The notes: a model not told the origin generated them from the letters alone. Positions 25,421 to 34,846 are shown, counted from the stretch's first letter. The stretch is DNA of 64,000 bases from Ectothiorhodospira sp. BSL-9 (GCF_001632845.1 NZ_CP011994.1:2924001-2988000), one strand, 5' to 3'. Numbers and translations: made by a program.

Positions 25421-25921
25421 TCAAACAGCTATGGCGTGGCGGTCCACCTGGGTGCGGGTGCCCCGGCCCAGGCAGTTGAGCAGCACGATCACTCGCTCCT
25501 CACTGTTCTGGGCCTGGAAGATTGCCTCCATGCCAGCCAGAGGGCCTGCAGTGATCATCACCCTCTGTCCCGGTTGCAAGGGGGCAAGGTTCAAATGATG
25601 GCAGCCAGTTTGCGGGTCTTCTCGCTTACGCAGTGCTTCGATCAACTCCCCAGCCACAGGTACGCATTCCCCGCCAAAACGCACCAGGTGGCTCACTCCT
25701 CGCGTGGAACGAACAGGGGCCAGAGACTGTTCACCGTAACTGGGGGACACAAATAGATATCGCGGGAACAGCGGCTCCTCCAGCTCAGAGATGCGCCGCG
25801 ATCGGCGGGCCCGACGTCTCAGCCGTGGCAGGTAGACGGCATACTCCTGTTCCTCCAGGCCTTTCGCAGCCTGCATCTCTTTTCTTGGCTTGCAAAACAC
25901 CAAATACCAATGATCACGCAT
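25421..25921 (-). CDS. rfaH: Transcription antitermination protein RfaH
   Basis: I start at ATG 25,921 (MRDHWYLVFCKPRKE), which gives 166 residues, close to E. coli RfaH (162). The N-terminal NGN domain shows WYLVFCKPRKEMQAAKGLEEQ and LFPRYLFV, and the C-terminal part has the KOW pattern PGQRVMITAGPLAGMEA. RfaH binds paused RNA polymerase at ops elements and couples transcription to translation of long surface operons such as capsule and LPS. Location inside a polysaccharide/surface locus suggests a dedicated paralogue. I did not see a canonical ops site (GGCGGTAG) in the neighbouring leaders. Confidence 0.88.
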   Translation of the reverse strand: MRDHWYLVFCKPRKEMQAAKGLEEQEYAVYLPRLRRRARRSRRISELEEPLFPRYLFVSPSYGEQSLAPVRSTRGVSHLVRFGGECVPVAGELIEALRKREDPQTGCHHLNLAPLQPGQRVMITAGPLAGMEAIFQAQNSEERVIVLLNCLGRGTRTQVDRHAIAV

Positions 25922-25964
25922 GATTGAATTCTCGACTGCAAGAAATCCCACCAAAGGGGTGCCA

Positions 25965-26588
25965 CTACATACCCAGGCAGGACGGTGAGGCCCGATCCTC
26001 AAAGGCTCGCAACACTTGCGAGAGATTTTTTTTCGGCACCACCGGCCGCAGGCCCTCGTGAAGATCCATCTCCTGCATGCGCAAGTTGATATGCGACAGT
26101 CTTTGGATGGCACGGGAAGACAGCAACTCGCGCCGCAGGCGAGTCAGCGCAGCTCCCCGCATGAAGGCTTCGAGCACCGCATCACTGTCGGATGGATGCA
26201 GCAGCAAATCATCAACGTGCTTGGCGAACAGACGTTTGAGAGCGGCCAGGTCAGTGGCCCCAGTCATCCCGATGATGGCCGGCGGTACCGAGCCTTTTCG
26301 CTTGACGGCCTGCCTCACCGCATCGACGAAGCAGAAGCCTCCGGACTCATCATGCGTGGTATCGATCAGGATGCAGTCCACCGACATACGAGCCTCTATC
26401 TGCTTCCGTGCCGTGGCAGGATCGGAATCCTGCCACACGGTTACACCACGTTTCCTCAGGGTGCCCGATATCCGGGAGTCAGATGACTGCCCCAGCATCA
26501 CCATCCAGCACTGGAGGGGCGCCACTGCGCCACGCGGTGATGAGCAACGGGGCGATGAATGGATTGCATCTGGGGCGTGTCGTTTCAT
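25965..26588 (-). CDS. Pseudo-receiver (CheY-like) protein
   Basis: AAGGA stands seven bases before ATG 26,588, giving 207 residues; the frame extends upstream without a better start. Residues about 28-135 have the receiver fold order, with the phosphoacceptor-like D76 (DCILID) and T109 (IIGMTG). The acidic pair after the first strand is missing (MLGQSSD), and the switch lysine is replaced by histidine (LLLHP, 131). It is therefore probably not phosphorylated normally. A C-terminal helical tail (about 145-207) follows, with no DNA-binding domain recognised. It is upstream of rfaH on the same strand (43-base gap), so the two may form a regulatory operon. Confidence 0.6.
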   Translation of the reverse strand: MKRHAPDAIHSSPRCSSPRGAVAPLQCWMVMLGQSSDSRISGTLRKRGVTVWQDSDPATARKQIEARMSVDCILIDTTHDESGGFCFVDAVRQAVKRKGSVPPAIIGMTGATDLAALKRLFAKHVDDLLLHPSDSDAVLEAFMRGAALTRLRRELLSSRAIQRLSHINLRMQEMDLHEGLRPVVPKKNLSQVLRAFEDRASPSCLGM

Positions 26589-26839
26589 GGTCCAATCCTT
26601 GTCATGACCCCATCCGCACATCTCAACGCCACGGACAGGCATCGCATGGGTGATGTGGGTCGCGTTCGATGGCTTATCCACTTCACACCTTAACTGCATA
26701 TGAGCTGGCTTCAGAGGCATCAGGCGATCTGACTGATCCGTTTTGGATGCAGTTTACCTTCAATTCGGACAATGCCCCGGTACAACAACACCATGGATCA
26801 GGACAACATGCAGATTCACACCAACAGAGTGCATGCTGC

Positions 26840-27700
26840 ATGAACTCACCGCTTTTGCTTCGTCGCCCCGGCCTGGCCCGGCTGCTGCTCTGGTCGCTGT
26901 GTGCCGCCCTGGTAGCCACCCCTACCTGGGCGCAAGCGTCTTCCACGCAAGGCACCATCACCGATCAGCAATTTCTGGATTACCTCAGACAACTGGCGAT
27001 AGCCTCCCCTGCAGCGACCCCGCAAGCTGCACAGTTTGGCGTCATTTCCGGCTTTGGCCTGCCCCACGGTACGGCCTTTGCCTCGGGGGTACTCACCGAC
27101 CGACGTGAGCGTCGCGCGCAACGGGATTACGATGGCTCGGCGAGCTTGGGCGTGGGCTTTGGCAATGCACGCGAAGCCGTGGGGGTCGATATCACCCTGG
27201 GGATCATCAGCACCACCCCCTCCGAATTCGCCGAGGATGGCAACCTCAACCTGAAGATGCATCGGCAACTGCCGGGCCTCATGCCGGGCGGCGTGTCCTC
27301 TGTGGCCGTGGGTGTGGGCAACCTGGTGCGCTGGGGCGATGCCCAAGAGGTAGACCAGAACCGTTACGTATCCGGTAGCACACTGTTACCCCTGACCACG
27401 AGCGGGGGTCGAGCTCTGCCCGTGATGCTGAGCGCAGGGCATGGCACGGCTATCAGCGATCTGGGGCGGGAAGCCGACAGCTTTTTCGGAGCGGGTGTGG
27501 GGCTCACGACCCGCTTCTCCGCCTCAGCTTCGTGGGCGGGAGATGAGTGGATCACGGGAGTGACCTGGCTGGAGAGGGACCTGAACATGCAGGTCACCCT
27601 GGCCATGGGGGATGCCACCGATCGTCTGGGCGAGGGTCGTCGTTATATCCTGGCCGTGGCTTTCGTATTCGACGACGTCTTCTCCCGCTGGGGGCGCTGA
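26840..27700 (+). CDS. Exported protein of unknown function, possible outer-membrane barrel
   Basis: I choose ATG 26,840 because it places a signal peptide (LLLRRPGLARLLLWSLCAAL, cleavage after TWA at 31) at the N-terminus; the frame is open upstream. The 286-residue product is rich in alternating strands with Gly (DYDGSASLGVGFGN, VGVDITLGIIST, SVAVGVGNLVRWG, FFGAGVGLTTRFSASASW) and ends ILAVAFVFDDVFSRWGR. This suggests a beta-rich envelope protein, but I do not recognise the family. It is divergent from the pseudo-receiver gene and convergent with the small Pro-rich gene. Confidence 0.6.
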   Translation: MNSPLLLRRPGLARLLLWSLCAALVATPTWAQASSTQGTITDQQFLDYLRQLAIASPAATPQAAQFGVISGFGLPHGTAFASGVLTDRRERRAQRDYDGSASLGVGFGNAREAVGVDITLGIISTTPSEFAEDGNLNLKMHRQLPGLMPGGVSSVAVGVGNLVRWGDAQEVDQNRYVSGSTLLPLTTSGGRALPVMLSAGHGTAISDLGREADSFFGAGVGLTTRFSASASWAGDEWITGVTWLERDLNMQVTLAMGDATDRLGEGRRYILAVAFVFDDVFSRWGR

Positions 27701-27709
27701 GCCCCCATG

Positions 27710-27732
27710 GGGCACCCGATCAACGGGTGCCC
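27710..27732. terminator. Hairpin between convergent genes
   Basis: GGGCACCCG (27,710-27,718) and CGGGTGCCC (27,724-27,732) form a perfect nine-base stem with a five-base loop, overlapping the 3' end of the minus-strand gene. There is no T tract, so it is a possible shared terminator only. Confidence 0.5.
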
Positions 27733-28178
27733 TGAGCGGATTCAATATCAGTAAGCAGACTTTCCAGCGACTGGTGTAGCTCACTGCCATGGTGTGGCTG
27801 ACCCAGCGCCTGTTCCACCCAGTGTGCCGCTTGCTCGAGTTGCACACTGTCCAGCTGTTCCAGTGAGAAGTTGCGTATCACCGGAGGCAGCCCCACAGAA
27901 GCACCCTCCACCGTCTCAGCGTCACCCGCAGGGTCGGATGTGGCATCCGGCGGGGTCGGAGCAGGCGGCCCCATGACATCAGGCGTCACCAAAGGGGGCG
28001 GCGCCGGCGGGCCTGGAACCACGATGGACTCCGGTGGAACCACCGGAACCTGCCCACTCCAGGCTGGACCGCCGGAGAGTATGGCCAGCGCGCCCAGCGC
28101 AGCCCAAGGCAGACGTCCACGCCCGGTGGCCACCGCTGCCAGGATACCGTTCTCCGCATTGTCATCACTATATCGCAT
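27720..28178 (-). CDS. Small Pro-rich exported or membrane-anchored protein
   Basis: A 152-residue protein that starts three bases after the stop of the 2001-residue surface protein, so it is almost certainly in the same operon. Residues 23-40 (LPWAALGALAILSGGPAW) are hydrophobic and probably form a signal sequence or anchor. A Pro/Val-rich linker follows (PVVPPESIVVPGPPAPPPLV). The C-terminal third is a helical segment (LEQLDSVQLEQAAHWVEQAL). I do not recognise the family. Its tight linkage suggests a helper or accessory for the surface protein. Confidence 0.6.
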   Translation of the reverse strand: MRYSDDNAENGILAAVATGRGRLPWAALGALAILSGGPAWSGQVPVVPPESIVVPGPPAPPPLVTPDVMGPPAPTPPDATSDPAGDAETVEGASVGLPPVIRNFSLEQLDSVQLEQAAHWVEQALGQPHHGSELHQSLESLLTDIESAQGTR

Positions 28179-28181
28179 GAC

Positions 28182-31100
28182 TCAAAGCACCTCGGATGGC
28201 GTAACCACCTCATCCCACAAGCAGACACCACCAACACACTGATTGGCGCTGTCCATCGCATCGGCGCCCCCCCCGCCGCTGGACAGATCCAGCTCGTGGA
28301 ACTGCCCATCTTCGCCCTCAACCAGTAACGGTTCTGCCTCGGGAGACTCCATGGTATCCATCAAGGCCGCCATGAAGGCCTCGCCACCCATTGGCGATGT
28401 CAGAAGGAATCCGATACCCTCACCCAGCTCGATGTTGAGTCCACCCTCCTCAAAATCGCGGGCGACCACATCCATATCCCAACCAGCAAATGTATTGCCT
28501 TCGGGGACCCTGACCGCAGCATCGAACTCACCGTAGCCATCCAGGAAGTCGCGGCGAATATCCAGACCCAGTTGCTGAATACCCTCACCAGCATCGGCCC
28601 AGGCAGTGAGCAGGTTCTCCGACAGATTCACCTCCCCTGACAGACCGCCAGACAAGGCGATGCCCTGGATCACACCATCGTATTCACTACTCATGGCGCC
28701 AAGCCCGGCCAGCTGATCCCGCACCGCCTGGCTCGATCCGGACCAGGTGAGCTGATTGCCTTCCAGCACCAGGTCTTCAAGATTGCCACGCACTTCCACC
28801 AGGGAGACAATATCGCGAACGGAGTAAACCTGATCGACGGCACCAACGATCTGGTTATCCTTGATCACCAGATTCGTCGCGCTGTGCCCACCGTCCTCGT
28901 TGATGGAAACAGCAATGGCCCCGTTAAGGCCCGACTGGGCCCGCCCGGCCCCCAGGACCCCATCGGGGTCGGCGTTGACAAAGTCGCTGAACTGGTTGCC
29001 CTCGATCACGAAATTATCGAATCGGTAGGCGGTGTCGCCTTCGCCGTAGAGCTGGATACCACCGCTGTTGAAGGCACCCTCGTTGTTGACGATGCGCACA
29101 TCCTCGTTCTGACCCTTGATCTCCATCCAGAAGTTACGACCGAAGAACAGGGCGTCCCCGCCCTCACCGCCGTAGCCATTATCCATATCCAGAAATTCAG
29201 CCAGCCCGTCAAAGTTGGCGCCGCCGGCATGGAGACCGTGATAAAAATAGTTATCCTCGATGTCCACGTCCTTCAGGGATGACAGATACAGATGCCCCGC
29301 ACCCGGTCGCCAGAAGACATTGTCGGCGATGGCCGATTCCTCCAGACCGCCCAGATAGAGCGCCCCCCCCGTACCGCCCACCACGCCACCGAAAAGGTTC
29401 CCGGAAAGATTCCACCCGGAGGCCACCGGATCGCCGTTATAACTGCCCCCCATGAAGCTGGGAGCCTTATCGCCCGTGTAGCCAGTGACGTAGCTGTTGA
29501 GCAGACTGAAGTCATTCAGCCCAGCACCTTCACCTCCCAGCACCGCAGTATCCCAGGTGAGCGGACCATCGACATGATGCAGACGCAGCCCGTCCAGGGT
29601 GACATCCGGCGCGGCAATGGTCACCTTGCCGTTGATCCAGGCCTCCGACTCTCCACGAACACCATCCTCCACATCCACCAGGGGGTTACCCTCGGCATCG
29701 CGCGTGGACACACCCTGGTTGGGACCGAGCAGGGTGAGAGGCTTGTCGATGCGGACATCGCCGGTGTATTCACCCGACTGCAGTTGCAGTACGTCCCCAG
29801 CCTCGGCTGCGGCAATGGCCTCGGCCAGGTCCATGAAACCGGTACCCTGAGTTTCATTCACGATCAGGGCAATAGGATTCGGGCCAGTCACTTGACCGAA
29901 GTCGATCTTGTCCAACAGGCCCTGCAGCAGGCGCAGTTGAGCCTCAACAAGACCTTGCGTGTCGAAAGCCACGGAGCCCGCCTCCACGGCGTCGCTGCTC
30001 AGCAGGGCCTCGATAGTCTCCACAGTGTCCTCAGCGGTCAGTGACAGATTCACCAGGCTGTCGAGATTGCCCACCTGGTCCGCCAGTACCTGACGCTGGG
30101 CGGCATCCATGTTGGAAGCGTCTGCAAGGATGGTTGCATCCGGGTTGGTCTGCTCTCCCAGTAGCCTGCTCAGCTGGTCGGGCGTTTGATCGGCAGTCAC
30201 CCGCAGGGCCGCATCGGGGCCCAGTTCCAGACGTGCATCGGCAATGACCGCCTCAGCGGCCAGGCTGACAATCCCGGTTCCGGAAACCACAACCACGGCC
30301 GAACCCAGATTGCCCGTCCACTGCGGATTATCGCTGGAATCCAGCTCAGCCGTCACCGTGCTGCTATTCAACAGGGTGAGATCAGCGTCCAGGGCATCTT
30401 CCAGAGCCGTGACTCGGGTATGCCCCTCACCAAGGGTGCCCGCCCCTGGGATCTGGACGGTCGAGAGCACCACTGTCGTGCCGGCAGCGATGGAGAACCC
30501 GCCCTCTCCCAGAGATTGGGCCTCGCGCAGATCCAGTTCACTGTCCTGGCCCGTCACGCGCACCCGACCGGTTCCCGGCAGACTGCCAGTGAAGGCCACC
30601 GATGTGTCATCACCCAGGGCCAGACGCAGGGTACTATCGATCGTGGACAGGTCCGCCGCAGCCGCCTGTGCCAATGCCCCCACCTGCACCACGCCGCCCT
30701 GGATCTCGCGCCCATCGGCCTGATCCGCGGTCAGACTCAATTCCTGTCCATCAGCCACACCCAGAGTCAGGGCACCCAACTGACTGTCCGGCGAAATCAC
30801 GACTGTGCCAATATTTTGGGCGGTGAACGTCTCCACCTGCACGCCGGTGAGATCCAGGGGCTCGCTGCTCAAACGGGACAGCGTCACGGTGGTATCTTGC
30901 CCTCCTTCGATCGCGCGACCATTGGCTTGCTGGCTGCCCAGGATCAGGGTCTGACCAGTCTCCAGAGACACAGCGGCCGGCCCCAGCAGGGTGGCCGAGT
31001 CGAGGCTCACCGTATCGGTGGCCAGGGTGGCAACCACCGTCGAACCGGACTCGACCTGAATGGCCTCAAAGTCCACTTCACTGCCGTCCAGTACCTGAAT

Positions 31101-34100
31101 CTCCAGCCGACCACCCGCGTCCACCTCAATGTACCGTTCATCCGCCTGGGCCGCCGTGATCACCAGAGTGGCATCGTCTTCAACCCCCAGGCGCAGCGCC
31201 GTACCCAGATCGGCACCGGCCAAATCCAGACGATCCCCCTCCTCCACGTTGATCGAGAGGTTTTCCACAGAAATGGCCGACAGATCAGCCGTTAATGTTC
31301 CTCGGGCCCCGGTCAGCTCAGCCTCACCGGGGCCTGCGATCCGGGCAGCGTCAGCCAGTTCAACTGGCAGATCCAGACTGACACCCTCGTTCACCCAAAG
31401 GTAGAAGTCACCAGTCTCCAGCGACGTCACGTTACCCAGGCCTCCCAAGGAGAGCCCTTCGCGAAGGTGGATGGCATCGCCCAGGCGCAGCGTGGTCACC
31501 TGGTCACTGCCATCCCATTCGTCGCGAATGGCACCAACCAACTCCTGGAGTTGCCCAAAGGTAAAGACCGTCATCTCCGGGCTGAACTCGGCCTCCTGAT
31601 CAAAGCCTTCCACCAGCGTTTCGCCAAGCTGTATCCGAACGGGTGAGCCTTCCTTGGGCAGGGTAAGGCGCCCGTTGTCCACATCTTCTGTGGTGAGATC
31701 CGTGAACTCAATGGTAGGAGGACGCAATCCACCCGGCTGGAAATTATCACCGAATGCCTGCAGGTCGATCCTTGTGTCGTCGGTCGACTCACCCACCACG
31801 CGCAGAGTGCCCGACCCAGACAGGCTACCGAGAAGCTCATCATCCCGCTGGTTTAGACGGGCTTCAAAGTCATCCAGAGAAAACTCCAGGGCCGAGTTGA
31901 TATTAAAGCGGCTGAGTGAACCCCCGTCCTCCTCATTCACCACCAAGTCGGCATCATTCAGGGAGACCTCCCCACCACGGGCCTCAATGGTGTTGTCACC
32001 CGCACCAAAATTGATAACGCTGCCTTCAGTCAGGCTCAACCGGGCACCGTCGGGGGCGTCGTCACCAAACTCGAAAATCACACGGTCCGGTTCATTGCCC
32101 AAGGTGATATCAACAGCGAGTTCTGCCTCGAGATTGTCCGCGTCCACCCACTGTGATAGATCAATGATCAACGTTGTCGCTTCATCGGTGGCGCCCTTGA
32201 AGCCTTCGCCTTCGCTGAGTTGAGCCATCTGGGATGCACTCAGCACAAACCTGATCCCGCCCGGCAGCGACAGCTGGCTCACATCATCTGCCAACTCGGC
32301 CGAGCGTATATCCACCGTGGCGATCTCGATGGCGAGCTGCTGCAGCGCATCCTCTGTCAGATCATCGGCGGAGAGCGTGCCGGTCAGGCTCAAAGTACCC
32401 TCACCCGCGATGGTCACTTCCGGGGACATCTGATCGAATGCCAAGATCAGAGTCTGGCCATCCGCCACGGTGATATCAGCCACCTTGGCAAACCGCACCT
32501 GGATTGCCATCAAACTCGCGGATCCCATGCCCATCGTGTTGATGATGACACTCGAGTCGGCCACGGCATCGCTGGACAACAAGGAGCTGATCAAATCGGC
32601 AGTGCTGTTGGCTTGAGTCAAGCTAAGGTTGGTGATGCCCGCGGCTTCCACCTTGTCCAGATGCTGAGCCAAGGCTTCCAGGCGGCCAAGATTCATGCTG
32701 GCGGCATCCACTGTGACGCTCTCAGCGGCCACCGATTCACTAGCCAGCAGGGTATTGATCAGAGTGGATGTGCTATTGGCCTGGGTCAGCGCCAGGTTAT
32801 CAAGACTCTCCACCCGAGCCAGCTCACCTGCCAAGGTATCCAGCTGATCCCTGTCCATGCCGGTGGCATCGATCTGGACCTGCGCCTGATCACCAGCACG
32901 GGCCAACAGTGACTGCATCTGACCCGCTGACTGTTCCTGAGTCAACGTCAGCGTGCCACTGATGCCCGCATCCACCACCCTGGCAATAGCATCCGCCACA
33001 GCGTTGAGCTGTTCGGCGCCCATGTCGCTGGCGTTCACCACCACCGAGCTTTCAGCCACAGCGTCGCTGCCCAGCAGGGCCTCAATGTCTCCGGCTGCGT
33101 CATCAGCACTCAAGGAGAGGTTGTCCACGCTGTTCAGCTTCGCAGCCTGATCGGCCAGCACCTGGCGCTGGCCAGCCTCCATACCCTGTGCATCCACGTC
33201 GACCAGGGCATCCGCCGCCAGGGCCTCACCGAGCAGGGCACTGAGCTGCGTCGCATCCTGGGCAGTGCCCAACGTCAGCGTGCCACTGATGCCCGCATCC
33301 ACCACCTTGGCAATGCGATCCGCCACGGCGTTCAACTGATCGGCGTCCATGCCGGTCGCGTCCACCGTGAACGTGCCATCCTCCGCCGCTTCCAGGCGTG
33401 ACCTGATGGTGTCCGCGTCGTCTGCTGCGGTCAGCTTCAGATCCGGTTCCGGGGCCGGATCACGGCTGCTTGAAGAACTGGACTTAACCGCCGCAATACC
33501 CGCCACCGCGCCCAGCACACCCAAGGCCACATAAGCAGGGTCAATCTCATCCGGTTGCCATGCGGTGCCCGGCTCCGGCCACAGGCCCAGGGCTTCCAGC
33601 CCCGCCTGACCCACAAGGGGCTCCCCATCCGCCCACTCCACCTGATCGGGCATCAGGGTGTAAAAATCACCATCTTCCATGATCACGCTCACCGAACCGT
33701 CCGGATGAGTCACGAAATTCTGCACCCCCGGCAGATCACCCAACGCCACCGGCTCCTCTGCCAACGCGCCCTCGTCCACAACCTCCGCTGCCGAGTCATC
33801 CACCCAAATCAATCCCTGCGACGCCAGCCAGTGCTCGCTCACAAAGGGCATGTCATCGGAGATATCCACCCACTGCGCATCAACCACAATGGTACTGCGG
33901 TCCTCCATGAGCAGCAGCAGCCCCCCATCCTCGCGGGCCACCACATCCAGTAAGTCCTTCAGCCGCCAGGCAGGCACCATGCTCTCGGGCGACGACTCAG
34001 CGGCTTGGGCCAGCAACGGTGCCAGCAGCACGCCATGCATCCCGGCCGCCAATGCACCCTGACGGTGTCGCCGCAACCACTGGCGCACAAGGCGAAGGCG

Positions 34101-34187
34101 ATGATCGGACACACCCTCCCCGGATACCCCCTGATCAGACCCGGTGTGCAGATTCTGCAACATAGCGTTACGACAAGTGGGTGCCAT
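28182..34187 (-). CDS. Large repeat/beta-helix surface protein (2001 residues)
   Basis: GGAGATAT precedes ATG 34,187. A long basic N-region then a hydrophobic core (GALAAGMHGVLLAPLLAQAA, about 44-63) look like an extended Sec signal peptide. Residues 70-230 repeat a motif also found in the truncated paralogue. A hydrophobic YVALGVLGAVAGIAAV and Ser run (about 217-240) follow. Residues about 250-600, and again about 1340-1440, hold helix/strand repeats of about 75 residues with VDATGMDADQLNAVADRIAKV-type phrases (shown partly). Residues about 1440-1830 are a right-handed parallel beta-helix of pectate-lyase/NosD type (NSYVTGY, DNVFWRP, EDNYFYHG, GNQFSDF). The C-terminus ends with a Cys pair, C1984 and C1989. 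No autotransporter barrel or RTX repeats are seen. An adhesin or polysaccharide-acting surface protein is likely. Confidence 0.75.
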   Translation of the reverse strand: MAPTCRNAMLQNLHTGSDQGVSGEGVSDHRLRLVRQWLRRHRQGALAAGMHGVLLAPLLAQAAESSPESMVPAWRLKDLLDVVAREDGGLLLLMEDRSTIVVDAQWVDISDDMPFVSEHWLASQGLIWVDDSAAEVVDEGALAEEPVALGDLPGVQNFVTHPDGSVSVIMEDGDFYTLMPDQVEWADGEPLVGQAGLEALGLWPEPGTAWQPDEIDPAYVALGVLGAVAGIAAVKSSSSSSRDPAPEPDLKLTAADDADTIRSRLEAAEDGTFTVDATGMDADQLNAVADRIAKVVDAGISGTLTLGTAQDATQLSALLGEALAADALVDVDAQGMEAGQRQVLADQAAKLNSVDNLSLSADDAAGDIEALLGSDAVAESSVVVNASDMGAEQLNAVADAIARVVDAGISGTLTLTQEQSAGQMQSLLARAGDQAQVQIDATGMDRDQLDTLAGELARVESLDNLALTQANSTSTLINTLLASESVAAESVTVDAASMNLGRLEALAQHLDKVEAAGITNLSLTQANSTADLISSLLSSDAVADSSVIINTMGMGSASLMAIQVRFAKVADITVADGQTLILAFDQMSPEVTIAGEGTLSLTGTLSADDLTEDALQQLAIEIATVDIRSAELADDVSQLSLPGGIRFVLSASQMAQLSEGEGFKGATDEATTLIIDLSQWVDADNLEAELAVDITLGNEPDRVIFEFGDDAPDGARLSLTEGSVINFGAGDNTIEARGGEVSLNDADLVVNEEDGGSLSRFNINSALEFSLDDFEARLNQRDDELLGSLSGSGTLRVVGESTDDTRIDLQAFGDNFQPGGLRPPTIEFTDLTTEDVDNGRLTLPKEGSPVRIQLGETLVEGFDQEAEFSPEMTVFTFGQLQELVGAIRDEWDGSDQVTTLRLGDAIHLREGLSLGGLGNVTSLETGDFYLWVNEGVSLDLPVELADAARIAGPGEAELTGARGTLTADLSAISVENLSINVEEGDRLDLAGADLGTALRLGVEDDATLVITAAQADERYIEVDAGGRLEIQVLDGSEVDFEAIQVESGSTVVATLATDTVSLDSATLLGPAAVSLETGQTLILGSQQANGRAIEGGQDTTVTLSRLSSEPLDLTGVQVETFTAQNIGTVVISPDSQLGALTLGVADGQELSLTADQADGREIQGGVVQVGALAQAAAADLSTIDSTLRLALGDDTSVAFTGSLPGTGRVRVTGQDSELDLREAQSLGEGGFSIAAGTTVVLSTVQIPGAGTLGEGHTRVTALEDALDADLTLLNSSTVTAELDSSDNPQWTGNLGSAVVVVSGTGIVSLAAEAVIADARLELGPDAALRVTADQTPDQLSRLLGEQTNPDATILADASNMDAAQRQVLADQVGNLDSLVNLSLTAEDTVETIEALLSSDAVEAGSVAFDTQGLVEAQLRLLQGLLDKIDFGQVTGPNPIALIVNETQGTGFMDLAEAIAAAEAGDVLQLQSGEYTGDVRIDKPLTLLGPNQGVSTRDAEGNPLVDVEDGVRGESEAWINGKVTIAAPDVTLDGLRLHHVDGPLTWDTAVLGGEGAGLNDFSLLNSYVTGYTGDKAPSFMGGSYNGDPVASGWNLSGNLFGGVVGGTGGALYLGGLEESAIADNVFWRPGAGHLYLSSLKDVDIEDNYFYHGLHAGGANFDGLAEFLDMDNGYGGEGGDALFFGRNFWMEIKGQNEDVRIVNNEGAFNSGGIQLYGEGDTAYRFDNFVIEGNQFSDFVNADPDGVLGAGRAQSGLNGAIAVSINEDGGHSATNLVIKDNQIVGAVDQVYSVRDIVSLVEVRGNLEDLVLEGNQLTWSGSSQAVRDQLAGLGAMSSEYDGVIQGIALSGGLSGEVNLSENLLTAWADAGEGIQQLGLDIRRDFLDGYGEFDAAVRVPEGNTFAGWDMDVVARDFEEGGLNIELGEGIGFLLTSPMGGEAFMAALMDTMESPEAEPLLVEGEDGQFHELDLSSGGGGADAMDSANQCVGGVCLWDEVVTPSEVL

Positions 34188-34237
34188 GGGATATCTCCTT
34201 TAATCTGTGATGCAGGGGCGCGCGGATCGCGTCACCG

Positions 34238-34660
34238 TCATGATCCGGGCGGGCGCGCATCCGGTGGCGGTGTGCCCCCCCGTTGCTGTGTCCGGGAACG
34301 CCAGAGCCATTCGGAAAGATTGACAAGCCGGTCCTTTTCTTCGGCGGAAAGCCGGCCTTGCCGTCGGTAGGCCTCGATCAGGGCAAACACCTGCTCGAAA
34401 CCATTGACTCGCTCGGGCGAGACCCCGCGCAAGGCAAAAATGGCCTGATCATCAGCCCTGGAATCGAATCGCGCGTGATCAAAGATCACCTGCCACCGTC
34501 CATGGTCACCGGGCAATAGCCGACAAGGCACACGGCTGGACTGCCAATGCTCGAATAGAGACGCAGGGACGAGCCCCGCGCCCACCAATTCCTCACATGT
34601 CCCAATAAACACGGTGTAGGCGCCATACTTCCCCTTCAGCCCACATTTCGTTTCGATCAC
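34238..34660 (-). CDS. Hypothetical protein upstream of the surface-protein gene
   Basis: I start at GTG 34,660 because GGAGG lies just upstream; this gives 140 residues (ETKCGLKGKYGAYTVFIGTC...). The protein is soluble, with a compact beta start, a middle reading VPCRLLPGDHGRWQVIFDHARFDSR (shown in part) and a helical end (VNGFEQVFALIEAYRRQ; RLVNLSEWLWRSR). I do not recognise it. It is followed after 50 bases by the large surface-protein gene in the same direction, so it may be a cytoplasmic partner or regulator. Confidence 0.55.
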   Translation of the reverse strand: MIETKCGLKGKYGAYTVFIGTCEELVGAGLVPASLFEHWQSSRVPCRLLPGDHGRWQVIFDHARFDSRADDQAIFALRGVSPERVNGFEQVFALIEAYRRQGRLSAEEKDRLVNLSEWLWRSRTQQRGGTPPPDARPPGS

Positions 34661-34777
34661 ACACGCCTCCCGCAACAAGAGCAACGTCACGCTGACATTA
34701 ATGCACCGACTATGGCTGGCGACGCTGTCCAAGATTTTTGTTTGATGATCGAAATTTACCTCTCATCAAAGGTCGAC

Positions 34778-34846
34778 ATGGAAGGAAAGAAACCACATTG
34801 AACCAATACAGGCTCGACAAGCCCACCTACAAAGTCCATTTCGGAT
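34778..34846 (+). repeat. Leader duplicate B, upstream of the Wza-like gene
   Basis: This is the counterpart of 25,321-25,387, with a 36-base identical core. It lies about 90 bases upstream of the chosen start of the exporter gene and so within its 5' untranslated leader or promoter. Conservation of a non-coding stretch in two places suggests a regulatory role, such as a promoter, RNA leader or antitermination site. Confidence 0.75.

Noticed and set aside
34778-34813. A tiny open frame starting ATGGAAGGAAAG in the duplicated leader
   Set aside because: It ends after seven codons (MEGKKPH) with no clear ribosome site; a leader peptide cannot be excluded but is not supported.
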